Both the position numbers and the translations under genes were made by a program. The notes beneath the pieces were generated by a model. It had not been told where the DNA came from. It did no database searches and worked only from the letters and a program-made list of their open reading frames with translations. From Myxococcales bacterium (GTDB taxonomy: Bacteria > Myxococcota_A > Polyangia > Fen-1088), in NCBI GenBank assembly GCA_003153015.1, contig PMBS01000156.1:131-35075 (forward strand): DNA of 34,945 nucleotides, written 5' to 3'. This document shows positions 16,862 to 27,531 of this stretch, piece after piece (positions within the stretch are counted from its first letter, which is position 1; the number at the start of each line of letters is the position of its first letter).

Positions 16862-17532
16862 ATGAAGCTCGTCCGATATGCCGAAGCCGATCTGCCGACG
16901 GTCCACGGACCGTTTCGCCTCTTCGTGTACCATGAGTCCGGCGACAAGAACGGGGCCATCCCATGCCAGGAGCACATGGCCATCGTGCGCGGACCCATAG
17001 AGGGCAAGGGCCACGTGCTAACCCGCGTGCATTCCGAGTGCTGGACATCGGAGGTCATGGGGTCGCTCAAGTGCGACTGCCGCGAGCAGTTCCACGTGGC
17101 GCTGGAGAAGATTGCGGCCGAGGGCGCGGGCGTGCTGGTCTATCTCCGGCAGGAGGGCCGCGGCATCGGGCTGGGCAACAAGATCCGCGCCTATGCCCTG
17201 CAGTCCGGCGGCGCCGACACGGTAGAAGCCAACCTGGCGCTGGGTTTCGAGGCCGACGAACGCTCCTACGACATCGCAGGCGCAATTTTGCGCGATTTGG
17301 GCGTGCTCTCGGTACGGCTGATGACCAACAACCCGCTCAAGGTCAAGGGGCTGGAAGACGCGGGCGTGACCGTGGTGGATCGCGTCTCACACTGGGTGGG
17401 CGAAAACCAGCACAATGCAGGCTACCTGGCGGTCAAGCGCCACAAGATGGGCCACCATCCCGATGCGCGTGGACCTGGTGCGACCGACCCCTTGCTGGTT
17501 CTTCGCGCCGTGCCCAAGACTGGCAAGGGCTA

Positions 17533-17533
<1 letters not shown>
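16862..17533 (+). CDS. ribA: GTP cyclohydrolase II
   Basis: LTRVHSECWTSEVMGSLKCDCREQFHVALE...VYLRQEGRGIGLGNKIRAYALQ...VRLMTNNPLKVKGLEDAGVTV. Confidence 0.96.
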
Positions 17534-18645
<1,112 letters not shown>

Positions 18646-18706
18646 CAGCCAGCCTGGCTGGCCGTGATACTGGACCCAACCAGGGTGAAAGGGCATTCTT
18701 GCGGGG

Positions 18707-20329
18707 GTGAACGGCCCGGTGAATCTGCACAGCGTCTCTCGCCGCGCGATCCGCGCGGTTTCCGGATGGCGCCCGGGCGTGTACCTGTTCATCGCTGTGA
18801 GCAGTCTCTACTTCGCGTCCATGAGTCGCGAGGTGCCTTGGGGCGACGCGCGGCCGATCTACGAGGTGGCCGAGTCCATGGTGAACCTGCAGGGAGTCGC
18901 GGTGCCCATCCGCTGGCCCTCGGATGCGCCGCCGGGCCGCGGTGGCAAGTTCTACGCGGCCCCGCCCTTCATCCCATCTCTGGTGCACCTGCCCGGCGCG
19001 GCCTTGCGTGGTGCTCTCTGGCACCTCCACCCGGGCCCGGAACTGGAACACTTGTCAGCGGTTTTCGCCTGCCATTTGGCCGGCACCCTGCTGGGCGGGC
19101 TGGTGGCATGGTTGTTCTTCCGCCTCTGCCTGCGCCACGGCGCCTCGCCGCCCCTGGCTGGTGCTGCAGCGATTCTGCTCGCGACGACAAGTATAGTCTG
19201 GGTCTACGCTCGCTCGCCCTTCAGTGAGATCACCCAGATCGCTGGTTTCACCGGCTTTTTCTTCGAGCTTACCAAGCTTCGCGAACGGCCCGATCGGCGC
19301 ACCGCCCTGCTCACAGGTCTGTGGGCCGGCCTCCTGCTCAATACGAAGTACATCTACGCCCTGTCGTTTCCCGGCGCTTTTCTCCTGGTCGCGCTGGCGC
19401 ATCGGAAGACCCTGCGTTCGTTGGCCGCGCCACTTCTCAGCGCTGCCTTGGGGTTCCTGCCGGGATTGCTCGTGGCCTTGCTCTACAACTACCTTCGCTT
19501 CGGCTCGATCATGAAGACCGGCTACCTCAAGGTGGGCGATGTGATGGTGGAGAACGTTTTCGTCAGTCTGTGGGGCTTCCTGTTTTCGCCGGGCAAGAGC
19601 ATCTTCCTGTACACGCCACCCCTGGTCCTCGCCCTGCTCGGCTTTCCTGGTTTCTGGCGCAGCCATCGCTGGACAGTGCTGGCCATGATTGCCACCATCG
19701 TGCCGGTCATCCTGTTCTACTGCTGCTATCCCGCCTGGCCGGGCGACTGGGCTTGGGGACCGCGCTACGCGGTCTTCGCGGTTCCCGTGCTGTTGCTTCC
19801 TGCCATCAGTTTCCTTTCCGCCGCACGCCGGCCCGGGCGCTCCCTGGCAGTAGCGTTGCTGGCGGCCGGCCTCTGCGTGCAACTTCTGGGCAACGCCTTC
19901 TATTGGGACCACTTCATTCGCATCGGCCTCGACGCACGCACCAAGTGGCTCGGTCAGCCCAATCGCAGCGCATCCGTGACTGCGGACAAGGGTGGCTACT
20001 GCGAAGGCTGTTTCGAGGACACCTATCCCACGGTCTGGCTGGGCCCATTCCAGCCCATCCTCGGTCACCTCTGGCTGATACGGCATGTGCCCTTTGGCCA
20101 CGACTGGAAACGTGCTTCGCAGGATGCGCCCTGGCGTCGCCACACCCGCCTCAACCTCGACGCCAGGGCCACCTACGAGCGGGCACGCATGGACCATTGG
20201 CTCTACGAGACGAGCAAGTATCGGATCGAGGGGTGGATCATGCTCTTGCTTCTCTTGGGTGCAGGAACCGGCGCTGGGATTCTTTTCGTCCGGCGTACGC
20301 GAGAGAATGGTCAGCTCAGCTCGCAGTGA
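18707..20329 (+). CDS. Polytopic membrane protein, GT-C/GT39-like glycosyltransferase-type
   Basis: 540 aa with many TM segments and an early acidic loop (EVPWGDARPIYEVAESMV). Function inferred only from architecture. Confidence 0.75.
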   Translation: MNGPVNLHSVSRRAIRAVSGWRPGVYLFIAVSSLYFASMSREVPWGDARPIYEVAESMVNLQGVAVPIRWPSDAPPGRGGKFYAAPPFIPSLVHLPGAALRGALWHLHPGPELEHLSAVFACHLAGTLLGGLVAWLFFRLCLRHGASPPLAGAAAILLATTSIVWVYARSPFSEITQIAGFTGFFFELTKLRERPDRRTALLTGLWAGLLLNTKYIYALSFPGAFLLVALAHRKTLRSLAAPLLSAALGFLPGLLVALLYNYLRFGSIMKTGYLKVGDVMVENVFVSLWGFLFSPGKSIFLYTPPLVLALLGFPGFWRSHRWTVLAMIATIVPVILFYCCYPAWPGDWAWGPRYAVFAVPVLLLPAISFLSAARRPGRSLAVALLAAGLCVQLLGNAFYWDHFIRIGLDARTKWLGQPNRSASVTADKGGYCEGCFEDTYPTVWLGPFQPILGHLWLIRHVPFGHDWKRASQDAPWRRHTRLNLDARATYERARMDHWLYETSKYRIEGWIMLLLLLGAGTGAGILFVRRTRENGQLSSQ

Positions 20330-20798
20330 AGACCGTCAAGCCCAGCCGTTCCGCCAGCGCCCGTGGGGTCACGCCTGCGAGGTTCGCCAGATCGTCTCGG
20401 GCGCGGTTTTCTTGCAGCAGACGGACCAGGCCGAGACGGCCGCCCGCCGAAAAAACCGCGCGCCACAGGACCGAGCAGCCCTCGTCATCACGCGCGTTCG
20501 GGTCGGCTCCTTTGGCCAGCAGGATGCGCGCGATCTCAGGCAGGTATTCCTGGGCGGCAAAGTGCAGCGGGGTCCAGCCATGCTCGTCCGCCGCGTTCAC
20601 CTCTGCCTTGGCCTCCAAGAGAAGCCCCACCAGAGCAACGCTGTTGCCCAGCACCGCCTGGTGCAACGGCGCGCGGCCCTCCTCGTCGCGCACATTCGGG
20701 TCCGCGCCCTCGGCCAACAACTCGCGCACGCGCAGCAGATCGCATACGAAGGCCGCCTCGACCATCTGTTGGTTCGTCGCAAGCTTCGCGGATGCCAT
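20316..20798 (-). CDS. Ankyrin repeat protein
   Basis: Repeats: LLAEGADPNVRDEEGRAPLHQAVLGNSVALVGLLLEAKAEVNAADEHGWTPLHFAAQEYLPEIARILLAKGADPNARDDEG. Confidence 0.92.
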   Translation of the reverse strand: MASAKLATNQQMVEAAFVCDLLRVRELLAEGADPNVRDEEGRAPLHQAVLGNSVALVGLLLEAKAEVNAADEHGWTPLHFAAQEYLPEIARILLAKGADPNARDDEGCSVLWRAVFSAGGRLGLVRLLQENRARDDLANLAGVTPRALAERLGLTVFTAS

Positions 20799-20813
20799 GC
20801 TGGGTAGCCGAGA

Positions 20814-23105
20814 CTAGATTTTTTGCAGAAACTTCGCCATCACCGTCTTCACGCCAACGCTGGCGAAGCGGACCGTCACTTTGAAATCATCGCCCACCGA
20901 CTGCCAGGCGCGCACCTCGCCCACCCCGAACTTCGCGTGTCGCAACTTGCCTCCCACGCGCAGGCCCAGCTCGCTTTCTTCTCCGCGCGCCATGCCCGGG
21001 TCGTAGTGCCGGGTGATCTCGCCCGGCTTGATCACCGGCGCGGCACGCCCGCGCACCTCCCTGGGCGACTCGTCCCGACTCCAGCGACCCTGCCAGGGGC
21101 CGGCCCCGTCGGTTTTCTCGTTGTGGTACGCGGGCTGTGGCGCGATCACCTGGTCAATCACCTCGGCCGGTAGATCGCGCAAGAAGCGGCTGGGCACGCC
21201 CCCGAGTCCCTGGCCCGACAACCGGCGCCAGCGTACGCGGCAAAGATGCAGACGCTTCATAGCACGGGTGACCGCCACGTAGCAGAGACGGCGCTCTTCC
21301 TCGACGGCCGAATCATTATCGATGCTGCGCTGATGAGGGAAAACCCCCTCCTCCAGGCCGACCACCAGCACCTCGGGGAACTCCAAACCCTTGGCCGTGT
21401 GCACAGTCATCAGCGCGACCGCGCCCTTCTCCGGATCATAGCTGTCTACGTCGGAAGCCAGAGTGATGCGTTCCAGGAAGTCAGCCAGGGTGGGCTCCTC
21501 GGCCTCGCGCTCGTACTCGAGCATTTGCGCCACCAGCTCCATCAAGTTCTCCAGGCGGCCCTCGGCCTCGACCGTGTTCTCAGCCGCGAGCTGGTCGCGA
21601 TAGCCTGAGTCTTCCAGAACCTTTTCCGCCAGGTCCGCTGGCGGCAGTGAATCCCTTGCCGCGCGCAAGGATTGCAGAAGCTCGCAGAAGGCTGCCACCT
21701 TGTGGCGCGGACCTTGGCCCAAGACATCGGGCTCGCGCACGGCAATTTCTAGGGCCGCGTGCAGTCCGACTCCCCGGTCGCGGGCTAGTGCCGATAGGCG
21801 ATCCACGGTGCTGTTGCCAATCCCGCGCGCCGGCACATTGATGATGCGGGCCAGGCCCACGGCGTCGTCCGGGTTCTGCAAGACGCGCAGGTAGGCAACC
21901 AGATCCTTGATTTCCGCCCGGTCATAGAAGCGCGTGCCGCCCACCACCAGGTAGGGCAAGTTATGCGTGCGCAAGGCTTCTTCCAATACGCGCGACTGCG
22001 CGTTGGTTCGGTAGAAGACGGCAAAATCCCGCGGCGCTGCTCCTCGGGCCAGCCCGGCTTCCACGGTGGAGGCAACATATTCGGCTTCCTCACGTTCCGT
22101 GTCGCCCTCGAAGACCACGACTGGATCCCCGGCGGCGGTCTTGGTGAAGAGCCGCTTCGGCCGGCGCTCGGTGTTGGGCGCAATCACCGCATTCGCCGCG
22201 CGCAGGATGTTTCCGGTCGAACGGTAGTTCTGCTCCAGCTTGATGACGCCGGCCCCGGGATGGTCGCGCTCGAAGTCGAGGATGTTGCGGATATCGGCCC
22301 CCCGCCAGCCGTAGATGGACTGATCCTCGTCGCCCACCACCGTGATGCTGCGTGTGCGGCGCGAGAGGAAACGCACCAGGCGGTACTGCACGCTGTTGGT
22401 GTCTTGGAATTCGTCGACCAGAACGTGATCGAACCGCTCGGCCAGCGCGGCCGCCACCGAGCTGTCGGGGCTGCCCAGACGCAAGGCCCAGAGCAGGAGA
22501 CCACCGAAGTCCACTGCATTGGCGGCGGCCAGGCGCTCCTCGTAGGTGCGGTAGGCATTAGCGACGACCTTGTCGAGCGGGCCCGAGGCCACAAAGTCGG
22601 CCGCGCTGATTCCCTGGTTCTGCGCGCGATCGATGATGGCCACCACCTGCCGCACCGGGAAGGTCTTCTCCGAGATGTTCAGGTCGTGCAGCACACGCGC
22701 CATCAGGCGACGCTGATCATCCGCGTCGTAGATCACGAAATCCTTGCGAATGCCCACCGCCGTCCCGTACAAGCGCAGAAGCCGCGCTGACAGCCCGTGA
22801 AAGGTGCCCAGCCACATACCCGGCAGGTCGCCGCCTTGCTGGCCGAGCAAACGGGCCACGCGTTCCTTCATCTCGCGCGCCGCCTTGTTGGTGAAGGTCA
22901 CCGCCAGCACGCGGCGCGGGTCCGCTCCCTCGGCCAGAAAGCGGGCCAGCCGACAGGTAATCACGCGGGTCTTGCCCGAACCCGCGCCGGCAATCACCAG
23001 CAGCGGCTCCGACGGATAGGTCACCGCCTCGACCTGACGTGGGTTCAGTTCGCGGGTGAGGGCTTCCCCCAAGCGCGGTGATGGCGCGTGCGGTGGATCG
23101 AGCAT
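20814..23105 (-). CDS. UvrD/Rep/PcrA-type superfamily 1 DNA helicase
   Basis: LNPRQVEAVTYPSEPLLVIAGAGSGKTRVITCRLARFL...VDEFQDTNSVQYRLVRFL...VVGDEDQSIYGWRGADIRNILDFE...VALMTVHTAKGLEFPEVLVVGLEEGVFPH. Start MLDPPHAPSP rather than 23174. Confidence 0.97.
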   Translation of the reverse strand: MLDPPHAPSPRLGEALTRELNPRQVEAVTYPSEPLLVIAGAGSGKTRVITCRLARFLAEGADPRRVLAVTFTNKAAREMKERVARLLGQQGGDLPGMWLGTFHGLSARLLRLYGTAVGIRKDFVIYDADDQRRLMARVLHDLNISEKTFPVRQVVAIIDRAQNQGISAADFVASGPLDKVVANAYRTYEERLAAANAVDFGGLLLWALRLGSPDSSVAAALAERFDHVLVDEFQDTNSVQYRLVRFLSRRTRSITVVGDEDQSIYGWRGADIRNILDFERDHPGAGVIKLEQNYRSTGNILRAANAVIAPNTERRPKRLFTKTAAGDPVVVFEGDTEREEAEYVASTVEAGLARGAAPRDFAVFYRTNAQSRVLEEALRTHNLPYLVVGGTRFYDRAEIKDLVAYLRVLQNPDDAVGLARIINVPARGIGNSTVDRLSALARDRGVGLHAALEIAVREPDVLGQGPRHKVAAFCELLQSLRAARDSLPPADLAEKVLEDSGYRDQLAAENTVEAEGRLENLMELVAQMLEYEREAEEPTLADFLERITLASDVDSYDPEKGAVALMTVHTAKGLEFPEVLVVGLEEGVFPHQRSIDNDSAVEEERRLCYVAVTRAMKRLHLCRVRWRRLSGQGLGGVPSRFLRDLPAEVIDQVIAPQPAYHNEKTDGAGPWQGRWSRDESPREVRGRAAPVIKPGEITRHYDPGMARGEESELGLRVGGKLRHAKFGVGEVRAWQSVGDDFKVTVRFASVGVKTVMAKFLQKI

Positions 23106-23170
23106 CTCGTGGGCTTCCACCACATGGTTATACAGAACATCGTGGGAGAGAGCACAGGGCAACCTTGCAC

Positions 23171-23578
23171 TCACCGAACCGGTCGACGGCCCAAAACCTC
23201 GATGCGGACCTGGGCCGCTCCTGCCCGCAGCATGTTCAGCCGGCGCGCCGCCGCCTCGGACAGGTCCAGTTGCCGTCCGTGCGCGCAGCCACAGCGATCG
23301 TTGACCCGCACCTCCACGGAAGGGCCGTCGGGCAGGCGGGTGACCCGCAGAATGGTTCCCATCGGCATGGTCGAGTGCGCCGCCGTAAGCAGCGCGGGGT
23401 CATAGGGCTCGCCCGAGGCCGTCTTGCGACCGACAAGGGCACGGCTGTAGTGGCTGGCCCGAATCTCGACGCTCTCGCCCGGCGAGGGCACCAGCGTCGT
23501 CGCGCAGGCACCCACCAGCACCAGGGCCAGCAAGGCCGGATGGTGCGTGGGTGGGAAGACTACCAGTGGATTGCACAT
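23171..23578 (-). CDS. rlpA: Septal ring lytic transglycosylase RlpA-family lipoprotein
   Basis: N-terminal LALVLVGAC lipobox; ASHYSRALVGRKTASGEPYDPALLTAAHSTMPMGTILRVTRLPDGPSVEVRVNDRC...LDLSEAAARRL (double-psi barrel). Confidence 0.88.
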   Translation of the reverse strand: MCNPLVVFPPTHHPALLALVLVGACATTLVPSPGESVEIRASHYSRALVGRKTASGEPYDPALLTAAHSTMPMGTILRVTRLPDGPSVEVRVNDRCGCAHGRQLDLSEAAARRLNMLRAGAAQVRIEVLGRRPVR

Positions 23579-23710
23579 GTCGGGTTGGCAGTCTGGCCCG
23601 GATGGGCGGCCTGGGGAAGCAATGGATTCCACCTCCATCCTCCGTCACCGGGCGTTGCTGGCGGGTCGCGCGCTGGCGGCGCGATGTGGCCGCGCTCGCG
23701 GGCTACGGCT

Positions 23711-24142
23711 GTGAGTTGTGCTAGCTTGTCTAGCACCTTGGTCACTGCCGAAGCACTCGCTGCTGTGGTTGCTCTGCTGGAGGGGAGATTTCCCCTCTCG
23801 GCACTCTGGCTATTTGGCTCGCAGGCCCGGGGCGAGGCGCGGGGCGATTCGGACGTAGATTTGGCCGCCCTGTTTTCCAGGCCGGTGCCCAGCGAGGCGG
23901 TGCTTGCCGCTCGCCTCGACCTCTTCAGCCTGCTGGGACGGGAGGTAGACCTGGTCGACCTCCGGCGGGCCTCGCCCATTCTGGGGCGCCAGATCCTACG
24001 CGACGGACGCCTGTTGTTGGATCGGGATCCGGTGGACTGGCATGTGTTCGCCATGCTGCTGCCCTCGCGCTGCGTCGACTTGAAAATCTCCCGCGCGGCG
24101 GCGGAGCGCACCCTGGTCGAGGTGGTTCATGACCGACGCTGA
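23711..24142 (+). CDS. Minimal nucleotidyltransferase, MntA-type antitoxin (start uncertain: GTG 23711, TTG 23726 or TTG 23738)
   Basis: LWLFGSQARGEARGDSDVDLAALF fits GS-x10-DxD exactly, followed by VDLVDLRRASPILGRQILRDGRLLLDRD typical of MntA antitoxins of MntA/HepT modules. Confidence 0.9.
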   Translation: MSCASLSSTLVTAEALAAVVALLEGRFPLSALWLFGSQARGEARGDSDVDLAALFSRPVPSEAVLAARLDLFSLLGREVDLVDLRRASPILGRQILRDGRLLLDRDPVDWHVFAMLLPSRCVDLKISRAAAERTLVEVVHDRR

Positions 24143-24161
24143 TGTGGTGCTGGCCAAGTAG
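24129..24161 (+). pseudogene. Truncated HepT-like (HEPN toxin) 5' end, only 10 codons
   Basis: ATG overlapping the mntA 3' end: MTDADVVLAK*. This resembles HepT N-termini in position and sequence; the next 49 nt reach the S41 gene. Confidence 0.5.
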
Positions 24162-24210
24162 CCCCAATCCCAGCCCACCCTGGGCGGGCGCCGTTCGCGC
24201 CCTTGGCCCT

Positions 24211-27200
24211 TCACTTGCCCGGCTGCCCGGCCGCGTTCCCGGTCTTCTGCACCACGGTGGCTGCCCCGCGGTCGAGGACGACCACGGTCTGCACCGACTG
24301 GATCTCATTGGTCTCGCGCGCGAACACCTGGACCAAGTTGCTGCCCGGCCAAAGCGGCACATCGGCCTCGAAGGCTAGACGGGTCTTGTCTCCCTTGTTG
24401 GGCTGGTAGAAGACCTTCTTGGGTGGCAGCTTGGAGTCGCGGTTCCACACCCGGATGTAGACGTCTTTGACCTCGGTGTCGTCGGTGGCTGTAGCCTTGA
24501 TATGTACCGTGTTGCCCGGCACCACCGTGGGCGCCGCAACCACCAGGACGGGCGGGGTCACCTGCCACTTGGGGACAAAGCTGCCGTGGATCGCGCCGCC
24601 CGGCGTGACGTCCGCCGCAGTCACGAACGCCGGCCGACCGCTCTCGATCTCCACCCGCTGGAAGGCGCCGATGCGGCCGGTGCTCTTCCACACGCTTCCC
24701 TTGGGGGCATAGCCCACGACCAGCGCATCGTCGGTCGGCGCCTGGCGCAAGACCGCCTCGGAACGCGTGATGGTGACCGGCTGGTCTTCGGCCGCGGGAG
24801 CGGGGCCAGCCGGTGCCAGCTTGACCTTGATCTTGTCGGTCACCGATTCGCCGAGAACCGTGTCGGCCACCACCAGCTCAAGCTGGTACTCGTCCCCGCG
24901 AAAATCCGATCCGACCTCGTAGACGAAGGTGAAGGTCCGGCTGGCTCCCGGCGCCAGATCCTTGGTGTCGAAACGACCGGCGCTGATCAGAATGCCTTCC
25001 TGCCCGGAACCGTTGCGCAAGATGGCCTCGGTGCGCAGGGCCGCGCCCTGCCCGATGTTCTTCACCTTCACCAGCGTTCGCACGCGCTCGCCCCTTTGCA
25101 CCTGGCCGTCGCGATTCCCGACCAGGTCGTCAATGGTCTGGTAGCTGTAGGCGAAAAGCGGGTGCGCCTTGCCCTCGATGTTGAGGGTCATCTCGGGGCT
25201 GTTGGCCATCAGCGTCCCCTGTCCAGACATGTCGGCCCGGATGACATCGGTGCGAGTGAGACTGCTCTTGGACGCTCTGACGGTCAGGTCGTAGGTCTTG
25301 CTGCTACCCGGGGCGATCTTGCCGAAGACCATCTCATTCTCGTCGAAAAGCGGGTTGTCGCTCTTCAGCACCGCACGCACCCGGTAGACCGCCGTGGTCC
25401 CCACGTTCTTCACCGTGCCCCGGACCTTGATGGTGTTGCCCGCCTTCACTTGGGCTTCGCCACTAGCCGCCGCCAGAGTCACCTGAATCTGGCCCGGCCC
25501 TTGGTTGCCTGGGCCGGTGCTCCAGTCGACACCCAGTTTCTCCAGCGCGGCGGACAGGCGCCTGTCCTCGTCGGCACGAACCTTGTCGAAGAGCGCCTTG
25601 CTCGAATTCACCAGATCCTGTCGGCGCGGCGTGCGAGCCTGGGCGAGTAGGTCGCGGGCCAGCGTGATGGGAAAATCCATGCGATCTTCCTCGGGCTCCA
25701 CGTTGTCGCTCTCGTCCTCGTCGGGCAAATTGGTGTCGATCTCATCCAGCTCCTGCTTGCGTCGCAATTCAGCCGCTGTCGGCACATAGAGGTACGCGAC
25801 GACCTCCTCGGGTTTCGTGCCCTTGCGCACGCTCGGGCTCACCAGATGCCACTCGTAGTCCGATTCCTGGCGCCGTCGCGTGGAACTTTGTAGATTGATC
25901 CACGCCTCATCGTTGTTCTTTTCCACCCGCATGCGCACCAGTTCCACATCGGGCGTCACGCCCACGCCCTGGATGGAGGTATCCCCTGGGGTCAGGTACT
26001 GCGCTGTCGTAAGCTTGAGCCCCAGCTTGTCGTCCTCGGGCTTGTTGCCAAAAGACACGGGGGACGGGATGTCGAACAGCATCTGCACCGAACCCTTGCC
26101 GAAGGTGGTCTCGCCGATGACAACCCCGCGGTCCAGGTTCTTGATGGCCCCGGCGACGATCTCCGAGGCGCTGGCCGAGTTCTGGCTGACCAGAACCGCC
26201 AGCGGGGCCTTGTTGTCGCCATTGCGGGTGGCGTGCTCGTCCTTGCGCTGCGCCCCGCCCACGCCGACCATGGACACGATGACGCCCGACTCGATGAACG
26301 CATCGGCCACCTTTTGCGCCTGGTCGTACAGCCCGCCGGGATTGCCCCGCAGGTCCATGATAATGCCCTTGACCTTCTCCCGGTCGAAGAAGGCCAAAGC
26401 CCGCCCCAGGTCGCTCTCGGTATTGGCGGAAAAGCTGAGCACGCGGAAGTAGCCGATCTTGGCAGCGGGCTGTCCGCCGACCGCGGGAACCGTCAGCACG
26501 CGTGGCGGCGGGTCGATGGCGGGCGGGCGGATGAAATCGCGGACGATGGTGAACTTCTTCGCAGCCGGCACATTGGCTCGCTCGATGTAGACGTCCACCG
26601 GCGCACCCACCTCACCACGCAGCCGGTCCACCGCCTCTTGCAGCGTCATGTTGATGGTGGACTCGTTGTTGATGCGGACGATGTGGTCTTTGGCCTTGAG
26701 TCCGGCGCGTATCGCCGGGGTGTCCGGCATGGGCTTCTTGACCAAGATGCGCCCCTTGCGGTCCATTTCGATGACGATCCCAAGCCCCCCGAATTTGCCC
26801 TGCGTGGTGGTGCGCATGTCCTTGTAACTGTCCACGTCGAGCAGGACCGAGTGCGGATCCAAGGTGTAGAGCATGCCGTTGGTAGCGGTCATTTCGATCT
26901 CGACCAGGTGGCGGGCCGCATCCTTGGCCGCCACCGGCTGCAAGCGCGGCTGGATGAAACGAAAGATGTCCTGCAACGTGCTGCGCAGGGTCCAGGGCGA
27001 GTCCACCCGCTCCACGGGAAAGGTCTTCTGCTCGCTATTGACTCGCACGGTGACCTGCTTGGGATCCTGCTCGGGAAATCGGTCGACCAGGATCTCCGGC
27101 ACGTCCCGCTGCAAGAAGTCGAGCGCACCCACCAGCATGCGCCTGGGATCAAGGCGGGTCTTGTCGAAGTACTGGTTGTTTACGTAATAGAGCGTCTTGG

Positions 27201-27369
27201 TGAAGATCTGGGCCTGCGCCAGATCGTAGGTCGCGCTCCCGGCTTGGACCGCGGCGGACAGGGAGGCATTGGTGCCGAGCCGTAGGTCATCGCCGCGGCG
27301 TGAAATGGTGAGAAACAGGGCGAGGGTGCAGGCCCCCAGAAGGATGATTGTTTTACGTAGGCGTCGCAT
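24211..27369 (-). CDS. S41-family C-terminal processing peptidase with PDZ domain and large C-terminal extension (MXAN_5808-type)
   Basis: PDZ GGLGIVIEMDRKGRILVKKPMPDTPAIRAGLKAKDHIVRINNEST; S41 core GIIMDLRGNPGGLYDQAQKVADAF, SQNSASASEIVAGAIKNLDRGVVIGETTFGKGSVQ; SH3-like region (PVTITRSEAVLRQAPTDDALVVG). Confidence 0.93.
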   Translation of the reverse strand: MRRLRKTIILLGACTLALFLTISRRGDDLRLGTNASLSAAVQAGSATYDLAQAQIFTKTLYYVNNQYFDKTRLDPRRMLVGALDFLQRDVPEILVDRFPEQDPKQVTVRVNSEQKTFPVERVDSPWTLRSTLQDIFRFIQPRLQPVAAKDAARHLVEIEMTATNGMLYTLDPHSVLLDVDSYKDMRTTTQGKFGGLGIVIEMDRKGRILVKKPMPDTPAIRAGLKAKDHIVRINNESTINMTLQEAVDRLRGEVGAPVDVYIERANVPAAKKFTIVRDFIRPPAIDPPPRVLTVPAVGGQPAAKIGYFRVLSFSANTESDLGRALAFFDREKVKGIIMDLRGNPGGLYDQAQKVADAFIESGVIVSMVGVGGAQRKDEHATRNGDNKAPLAVLVSQNSASASEIVAGAIKNLDRGVVIGETTFGKGSVQMLFDIPSPVSFGNKPEDDKLGLKLTTAQYLTPGDTSIQGVGVTPDVELVRMRVEKNNDEAWINLQSSTRRRQESDYEWHLVSPSVRKGTKPEEVVAYLYVPTAAELRRKQELDEIDTNLPDEDESDNVEPEEDRMDFPITLARDLLAQARTPRRQDLVNSSKALFDKVRADEDRRLSAALEKLGVDWSTGPGNQGPGQIQVTLAAASGEAQVKAGNTIKVRGTVKNVGTTAVYRVRAVLKSDNPLFDENEMVFGKIAPGSSKTYDLTVRASKSSLTRTDVIRADMSGQGTLMANSPEMTLNIEGKAHPLFAYSYQTIDDLVGNRDGQVQRGERVRTLVKVKNIGQGAALRTEAILRNGSGQEGILISAGRFDTKDLAPGASRTFTFVYEVGSDFRGDEYQLELVVADTVLGESVTDKIKVKLAPAGPAPAAEDQPVTITRSEAVLRQAPTDDALVVGYAPKGSVWKSTGRIGAFQRVEIESGRPAFVTAADVTPGGAIHGSFVPKWQVTPPVLVVAAPTVVPGNTVHIKATATDDTEVKDVYIRVWNRDSKLPPKKVFYQPNKGDKTRLAFEADVPLWPGSNLVQVFARETNEIQSVQTVVVLDRGAATVVQKTGNAAGQPGK

Positions 27370-27531
27370 GAATGACTCCGGTTGGGTCGGAGAAGACGAA
27401 CTTGGATCGTCGAGTAGATCCATCTTGTGGCCGAATCATAGCAAGACAGAAGCGCGCCGTCGTGCGAGGATTCGCAGCGCGACTTGGCCGCTGCGGTTTG
27501 CAGCACTTGTGGCCATGTCGGCACCCATGCA

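Noticed and set aside
19055-20197. 380-aa minus ORF opposite the membrane protein gene
   Set aside because: Complement of TM codons gives an E/Q/R-rich artefact; the plus frame has a coherent polytopic protein.
23078-23710. N-terminal extension of the MntA ORF back to 23078
   Set aside because: Overlaps rlpA and lacks nucleotidyltransferase homology; the real start is near 23711-23738.
26233-27285. 350-aa plus ORF opposite the S41 protease
   Set aside because: Shadow ORF; the minus frame carries PDZ and S41 catalytic motifs.
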